Origin: Areca catechu
Taxonomy: Eukaryota; Streptophyta; Magnoliopsida; Arecales; Arecaceae
Length of the DNA: 64,000 bases
Assembly (NCBI GenBank): GCA_021397845.1
Contig: CM038052.1
Span: 149,384,854-149,448,853 of the forward strand
Reading direction: 5' to 3'
This document shows, in pieces, positions 58,301-64,000 of the stretch. Numbering within the stretch: position 1 is the stretch's first letter; the number at the start of each line of letters is the position of its first letter. The notes under the pieces were generated by a model that ran no database searches, had not been told where the DNA came from, and saw only the letters and a list, made by a program, of their open reading frames with translations. Made by a program: the position numbers and the translations under genes.

Positions 58301-59085
58301 AATGTTAGAGATGTTTATGCAAGTTCAAGTAAATATTTCTTTACTAGATATGATCTAACATATTTCGATTTATGCCAAATTCTTAAAAGTCCTTTATACC
58401 AAGAAAAGGACCAGCGATATACCAAAGAAAGCTTTATTAGCAGCAAGTGTGAGCTTATACTTGTTAAGTCATATGCCCATAAAATATAAGGATTTAGGAT
58501 CTCGAACAATTTCATGTGTCATAGGAGAAACCCATATTAAGAAGGCCTTATTTGATTCAGGGGCTAGTATCAATATTTTTTCCTATTCAATTTATGAGCA
58601 ATTGGAATTGAAAAATTTTAACTAATGGGGATTGCATTACAATTAGCAAACCAATCTTTTAGAATCCCTAAAGAAATTATAGAGAATATTTTAATTACGG
58701 TTGATAATTTTATCTTTCCTGTAGATTTCATCATTTTGGAGACTGAACTAGTATCAAATCCTAATGATCATATCCTAGTTATTTTAGGAAGACCATTCCT
58801 AGCTACTACTAATGTTGAAATCAATTGATGGAATGGACTTATGAAGTTATCCTTTGGGAATATGACTATTAAGCTAACTACATTTAATTTGGAATAGGAA
58901 TCCACCAAGCATGCTAATGTAAATGTAATCTAAGATGAAATTTATGAACCTATAGATATTAGCGATGAGGAAGTGATCTTGAATCTAGTTTCTAGCCAAC
59001 ACATGAATATGAGAACATAGATGAAACACCTGTAGATATAGATGAAATACTCGTAGATATTACCTATAGTTTAGTTTCTAGCTAA
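58300..59085 (+). pseudogene. protease region of Athila-like element J
   Basis: KVLYTKKRTSDIPKKALLAA near 58385, then FDSGASINIF with the catalytic DSGA at 58554-58568. After a one-base shift the open frame 58625-58828 gives LQLANQSFRIPKEIIENILI, VDNFIFPVDFIIL and ILGRPFLATT, a textbook Athila pattern. The acidic linker (DISDEEVILNL) follows. RT and later domains are missing; copia sequence starts at about 59086. Confidence 0.85.
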
Positions 59086-60420
59086 CCCATCATTAGACAT
59101 ACTTCCATCAGGATGATGTTGAGCATTGTAGTAGCCCAGGACTTGGAGTAGAAGTAGATGGATGTCAAGATGGAATTCCTCCATAGGAATTTGGAGGAGA
59201 GCATCTATATGGAGTAGCCCTCGGGGTTCAGAGAGGCAAGATTAGAAGGAAAAGTTTGTTTGTTGTAGAAGTCACTATACAAGCTGAAGCAGTCATCGAG
59301 GTAGTGGTACAAGTAGTTTGATACTTTTATGAGAAGCATCAGACTTTCTAGGTATGATCATGGCTCTTGTGTATATGTGAGATCTTTGGATGTTGGCTCT
59401 AGGGTCTACCTACTCTTATATATGGATGACATGCTACTAGCATGCAAGAGTAGGAAGATTATGCAGGAATTGAAGGCAGCATTATCTTGGGAGTTGGATA
59501 TGAAGGATGTGGGACCTATGGAAAAGAACTTAGGGATAGAAATCTTCAAAGACTAAGCCAAAAGTGTGCTATATTTATCTCAGGGTGGTTATATAAAAAG
59601 GTTCTTGGAGAGGTTTGGGATTAAGGAAGCAAAACTGGCGGAGCTACCACTTGCTGGGCACTTCAGACTCTCGAAGATTATGGCACCATAGACTGAGGTA
59701 GAGGCTTAGGAGATGGAGAGAGTGCCATATGCCTTTAGTTTGAGAAGTCTTATATACACCATGGTTTGTTGTAGGCTGGATATCGCCCACGCAGTGAGCC
59801 AAGTCAGCATGTTCATGGCATAACCTAGCAGGGAGCACTGGCAAGCTCTGAAGGGGATCTTCTAGTACTTGGCAGGCATAGTTGGTATTGGCATCTATTA
59901 TGGATAGCAAGGAGGTGCTGAGGTACTCTCCAACATGTCCAAGGAGGCTCGGCGGTTGATAGGAGGGTTTGTGGTTGCAGATTTTGGTGGAGACATGGAC
60001 ACTCAACATTCGATGATAGGTTTTATTTTTAGCCTATTTGGAGGTCCTGTTTTATAGAGATCATGCTTATAGCCCATCACAGCCTTATTGACCTAAAAGT
60101 AGAGTACATTGGTGTCACAAAGGCAACAAAGGAAGCCTTATGGCTGAAGGGCTTAGTATTAGAGATGGGCTTTGAACAAGAGGCCGTCAGGATGTACTGC
60201 GATAGCCAGAGTGCACTCCTACTTGCATAGAACACTTACTACCATGCTTGGACAAAGCACATCGACATCAGGTACCGCCAGATTAGAGAGCTCATGGAGG
60301 AGGTGAGGTGGAGATAGTGAAAGTACACACCAAAGAGAATCTAGTGGATGAATTAATGAAGGTTCTCCCATGTGATAGCTTTTACAAGTATGAGGGACCG
60401 ATGCAGCTAATGGACAGGAT
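59086..60420 (+). pseudogene. reverse transcriptase and RNase H of a copia element (N), 5' truncated
   Basis: Starts in mid-RT with RHTSIRMMLSIV, then MDVKMEFLHRNLEESIYME, the catalytic YMDDMLLA (YMDD at 59419-59430) and MKDVGPMEKNLGIEIF. RNase H words are FVVADFGGDMDTQHSMIGF near 59970, MYCDSQSALLLA near 60195 and HAWTKHIDIRYRQIRELM near 60248, ending with VHTKENLVDELMKVLPCDSF. The lineage is not Angela or SIRE; Tork or Ale-like is possible. Stops are few, so this copy is younger than D. Confidence 0.88.
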
Positions 60421-60495
60421 GGAGTTGGCTAATGCCTTGGGGCACCAATGTAAAGATTTTTGGATCCCATGTGGTACTCCCAAGGCTCAAGGGAC

Positions 60496-62110
60496 TAAGG
60501 CTAAGGCCAAAGTCCAATGTTCATGAGATTATCATGGGGTTTCTAGGACTAGTATGGGCACTAGGGTAAAAGGCTATCAGCCTTTCGAGTTTTGAAGTTT
60601 AAAAGACTTGAGATTCAAGGGGCTAACTTGTATTAGACTGATTATGAGTCATAGGTATGTATGATTGGGCTGAGTCAAGGGTGTACTTGGACTTGAGAAA
60701 CTCAATAATATGTCACGTTAGCCAAGAAGAGGCCTTTTGGGTTTGGTCAAAATAACCTAATATATATATATATTATATGGGGCTAATTTGAGACAAGCAT
60801 AATTGAAGATCCTTTTCTCTCTCATATCCTCTCTCTTCCACTCTCTCTCCCTCTCTGATTGCCACCCCCTACTAGGGAAAAAGCTCTAGCCTTCATGTCC
60901 AAGTGCTAAAAGAAAAAAAATCCTTGGTGCTAGGATTCCTAGTCAAACTAGGAATCCCTAGCATAATCAGATTTGGAGCTGCCCATTATTCCACCCTTTT
61001 GGAGTTTGACCAAGAGTCTTTAAGACCTTATTATTATGTGGTTTGAAGTTCCAATAGGAGTGGTTTCATATCAGAAACACATCTAGAAGGTCTAGTGGGT
61101 GTTGAAGATGGATTGTTAAGGATTCCTTGTCCCAGTAGAAATCCTAGCAATAAGAGCTTTAGGAGTCTTCCATTGTCCCTTTTGATTGGAGTTCAACCTG
61201 AGGCTTTTGAGGAATGATTCCACTATGGTTTGAGTTCCCAGGAAAGAAGTTTTAGATCTGGTAGAGGTCTAGAAGGTTAGGAGGGCATTGAAGCTCTTGG
61301 AAGTCTCCTAGGTGTCAAGGCTATGTTGTAGTCAAGGCTGATTGCTTCAATCCCTAGTTGCTGCAGCCTCCAATTGATTTTTTGAGATTAATTGCTGGTA
61401 GAAGGATGTACACATTCTTGGGAACAAGCTCCAGTAGGCTAAGGCCAAGGTTCAATATTCATGATGTATTCATGGCATTCTAGATCTAGTTTAGGTCCTA
61501 GGGTGAAAGGCTATCAGCCTTTCAAGTCTTGAGATTTAGGGGACTTGAGCCTCAAGAGGCTGACTTGTATTCAGCTATGTTTGAGTCCTAGGTAGGTGAG
61601 ATTGAGTCAAGACAAAAGTGTATATGGGCTTAGGTAAACACAATCTCATATCAAGTTAGCAAGAGGTAGTTTTTGGGTAGAGTCACATAGATCCTGTATT
61701 TATACATTTTGTATATATGACTAATTCAAGCCAAGAGTGATTGAAACCATTGTCTCCCTCATATTCTCTCTCTTCCTCTCTCTCTCTTCCTCTTTGGTTG
61801 CTGCTTGCTGCCAGGAAAAAATCCTAGCCACCGTGTCCTAGAATAAGGAAAAAGGAAACATCAAGGCATTAGGATTCCTTGTCAAACTAGGAATCCCTAG
61901 CACATAAGGAGTTGGAGTACCACCCGTTGTTTCTCCTATTCTTAGTCAACCAAGGCTTGTTCTTCACATTGGTTATAGGTCCTAATAGGGGAGAAATCAG
62001 ATATGGAAGAGATCTAATTGAAGGTGTGGATGTTAGATCTCTTGAAAGGCTCTTAGGCATCAAGGTTTTGCTACTGTCAAGGTTGATTGCTTCCAATCCT
62101 TATTACTGTG
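60496..62110 (+). repeat. tandem pair of LTR-like copies after copia element N
   Basis: Two direct copies offset by 937 bp (AGGCTATCAGCCTTTC at 60571 and 61508). Shared text includes TAAGGCTAAGGCCAA, GACTTGTATT, TCTCTCTCTTCC and CTAGTCAAACTAGGAATCC. The first copy has an internal duplication of about 182 bp (61003-61184 and 61185-61366) that the second lacks. Position after pol makes them 3' LTR copies; exact ends were not found. Confidence 0.75.
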
Positions 62111-62282
62111 ACCAAAAGAAGTTTTTCCACATCCTAGATCTCTAGTTTGAAGGCTCATCAAGTGGTTTTTTGGATCTAGAAGCAAGATCTAAGATTTTTA
62201 AAGGCTTCTTCAAAGGTACAACTTTGAAAACTAAGATTGCTGAAATTTTTGCATAGACTATTTTATTGTTTGCTATTTGTTA
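62111..62282. other. unassigned spacer before LTR O
   Basis: No coding or element end recognised. It may be the tail of the second N LTR copy. Confidence 0.4.
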
Positions 62283-63267
62283 TGTTTGAAATTATGTCCC
62301 AAAGCCAATCGTCTAGACTATAGATAGTTGTGCTATTTTGTAATTATATATGAATTTCTTAATGAATAAAAGTTATTCTTTTGGCTATTCATCACATATG
62401 TATTTTTTTGAAAAGAACTCTTGTGTGATGGAGTCATTAAAACTATATTATATTTGATATAGAGAGGATATATCGAGTAGTTCTTAAACTGGTTCACAAC
62501 CAAAGGATACATTATTATAGGACGTCGATGTATCAAGTGTAGGTTATTGTATGTCACATTTGTTGGTTATCCTCTTAACCAAATAATGTAGAGATATTGA
62601 TGTGACATACAGGTGAAATGTATGACATCTCACTGAATGTGACCAACTGCGGAGCTCCCTTCTACCAAAGGGTTGCTCGCCAAGGGATATGGATATATGT
62701 GTCCCTCAAACATGAGGTCACCATGGTAGCTTGCAAGCAACTCACTGTACTTTGGTGCTGGACTACCTGGATTTCTAATTTAGTGATGAAAGGCTTCTAG
62801 GTACCGTCAAGTACTTGTGGAGCGGTGATGGATCAAGATGAGATTGACCCCTCCAAATAGTTTGGAGTGGATGACTCACTATATCTCAATTTAGCAAAAT
62901 CTTGGCCAGGATAGTTCTTTTAAGGAGTCATCGAACTTGTAAGGTTGAGACACGATCTAGATATATCGGTTAGGGTTGACAGTCAAACCCTAGGTCTTCC
63001 TGAGCATTTTAAGGTCAAAGGGATGAATTATGTGGTAACCATATGCCAGAGGTTCTAGAAAGTTGCTCTACAATCTTCGACCTTTCTGAACGTTGAGTAT
63101 CATTGCTAGATGATGACTTTGACTAGTACTAGAAGTATTCTAGTGCTACTAGCTTAGTGTTCAAACCTATGGGGTCATACACCATAGGGATTTCTATCTG
63201 ATCTAAAGGCTAATCGACGATTGAGAATTGTTTACCATCACTGGAGGTCAATATGATTGACCATGTT

Positions 63268-63285
63268 CCAAGTGTCGACACTTGG
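63268..63285. repeat. 18-bp perfect palindrome in LTR O
   Basis: CCAAGTGTCGACACTTGG is its own complement. Shortly after come GATACTAAAAAGTATC and another CACTTGG, so the block has nested dyad symmetry about 400 bases before the TATA box. Confidence 0.9.
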
Positions 63286-63354
63286 AAAGTCGATACTAAA
63301 AAGTATCAACACTTGGCTATGATGAGCAAAAATTCTGGAAAGAATTTTTGGAAA

Positions 63355-63604
63355 GTTTTGACCTCAATTCGAATTTCGAATTCTGGTTGGTTTTGGCTTC
63401 AAGCCTTCATGGAATGATGGTCATTATTTGAAAGGTTTTGACCTCAATTTGAATTTCAGATTCTGGTTGGTTTTGGCTCTAAGCCTTCATGGAATGATGG
63501 TTGTTCTTTGGATCGTTTTGACCTCAATTCGAATCAATTCGAATTTCAAATTTTGGCTAATTTTGGCTCCAAGCTTTCATAGAATGATGGTCATTCTTGC
63601 CTTA
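63355..63604. repeat. 80-bp tandem repeat, 3 copies, in LTR O
   Basis: GTTTTGACCTCAATT recurs at 63355, 63435 and 63515; each unit ends with CATGGAATGATGG or a close form. The third copy has an extra short duplication of GAATCAATTC. Confidence 0.92.
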
Positions 63605-63688
63605 TAAGCTTAGAGCTAATTTAGTATGGCCCTTGACCTTCTCCCCAATCACTCCTCCTTCCTCTTTCTCCCTCTCATGGCTGCTTCT

Positions 63689-63696
63689 ATAAATAA
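63689..63696 (+). promoter_or_regulatory. TATA box of LTR O
   Basis: TATAAATA in TTCTATAAATAAGGG, downstream of the 80-bp repeats. Confidence 0.6.
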
Positions 63697-64000
63697 GGGT
63701 TATTTTAGGGGCTACTGGTTGGTTGAAGAGTTTTCTTGTTGAATGAGATTGCTGAAATTCTGAGAGGGAAAAGAAAAGGGGCTTGGAAGGACTAGGGTTT
63801 TGGTGTGTGACTGCTTAGTACTCAAGTTAGGTCTTGAGAAGAGAGTTAGTTAGGAAGGATTCCACCTCTCCTCCTTGTTTTCCGAGAAGAAGTAGATCAA
63901 CCTTAAGGATCCCAAGGAGCTAGCACTCTAAGGGAGTTGATCAGAATTGAGCCATGGTGTGAACTACCTGTGGAGGCCAGACACATGTATAGCTCGAGGG

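Larger units (their letters stand above)
62283..64000 (+). repeat. Angela/BARE-like copia LTR (O), cut by the window end
   Basis: Starts TGTTTGAAATTATGTCCCAA, similar to the LTR start of D. At the right edge, GAGGCCAGACACATGTATAG matches GAGGCTAGATGCATGTGTGG, which in D lies about 410 bases before the LTR end, so roughly 400 bases are missing. A TATA box TATAAATA lies at 63689-63696. Orientation is plus. Whether an internal region follows cannot be seen. Confidence 0.72.

Noticed and set aside
1..64000. CRISPR array, bacterial operon or integrated plant pararetrovirus
   Set aside because: Tandem arrays here have no unique spacers; all RT motifs are in LTR elements with Ty1 or Ty3 gene order; no movement or coat protein signals seen.

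Overview
This window is nuclear DNA of a flowering plant, probably a monocot (a palm-like genome would fit, but that is inference), from gene-poor heterochromatin. I recognise no host gene, tRNA, rRNA or other structural RNA gene. Almost every base belongs to LTR retrotransposons nested in one another, plus two DNA transposons. Lineages are assigned from protein motifs, primer-binding sites and LTR ends. Most elements are decayed by stops and frameshifts.

Layout. 1-11.2 kb: a minus-strand Ty3/gypsy element of the Tat type (G) with gag, protease, RT, two RNase H domains and integrase, interrupted by two solo LTRs with perfect 5-bp target duplications (4924-6395 and 7190-8634). Its 3' untranslated region holds 31-bp and 114-bp tandem repeats and the tail of an antisense ORF. 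11.25-11.97 kb: a 51/102-bp tandem array. 12.1-15.75 kb: a second Tat-type remnant (Q) whose antisense extra ORF is split by an Athila-like LTR (K). 15.75-25.2 kb: a 2.3-kb Angela/BARE-like copia LTR (F, minus) split by a complete but coding-deficient chromovirus (A, 17629-24750, target duplication CATCA). 25.4-29.7 kb: the 3' part of a SIRE/Maximus-like copia element (E, minus) with an envelope-like ORF. 29.7-35.7 kb: a second coding-deficient chromovirus (B, minus, target duplication AGGTG) inserted in E. 35.9-49.9 kb: an Angela-like copia element (D, plus) whose RNase H gene is split by a chromovirus with all domains (C, 38912-47111, target duplication GATTT). 49.9-54.0 kb: a Tekay-like LTR (M, minus) carrying a hAT MITE and a CACTA-like element. 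54.0-59.1 kb: an Athila-like element (J) with LTR, leader, gag and protease. 59.1-62.1 kb: the RT/RNase H end of another copia element (N) followed by two tandem LTR-like copies. 62.3 kb to the right edge: an Angela-like LTR (O), cut by the window.

Main point of interest: A and B are two separate chromovirus families that both lost the RT, RNase H and integrase core, and both carry at that place a similar segment of about 60 residues that C lacks and that I cannot assign. A keeps gag but lost protease; B keeps protease but lost most of gag. Together with C they share a conserved leader, the same gag start, and an integrase/chromodomain reading frame that runs into the 3' LTR. This looks like an autonomous partner with non-autonomous chromovirus lineages.
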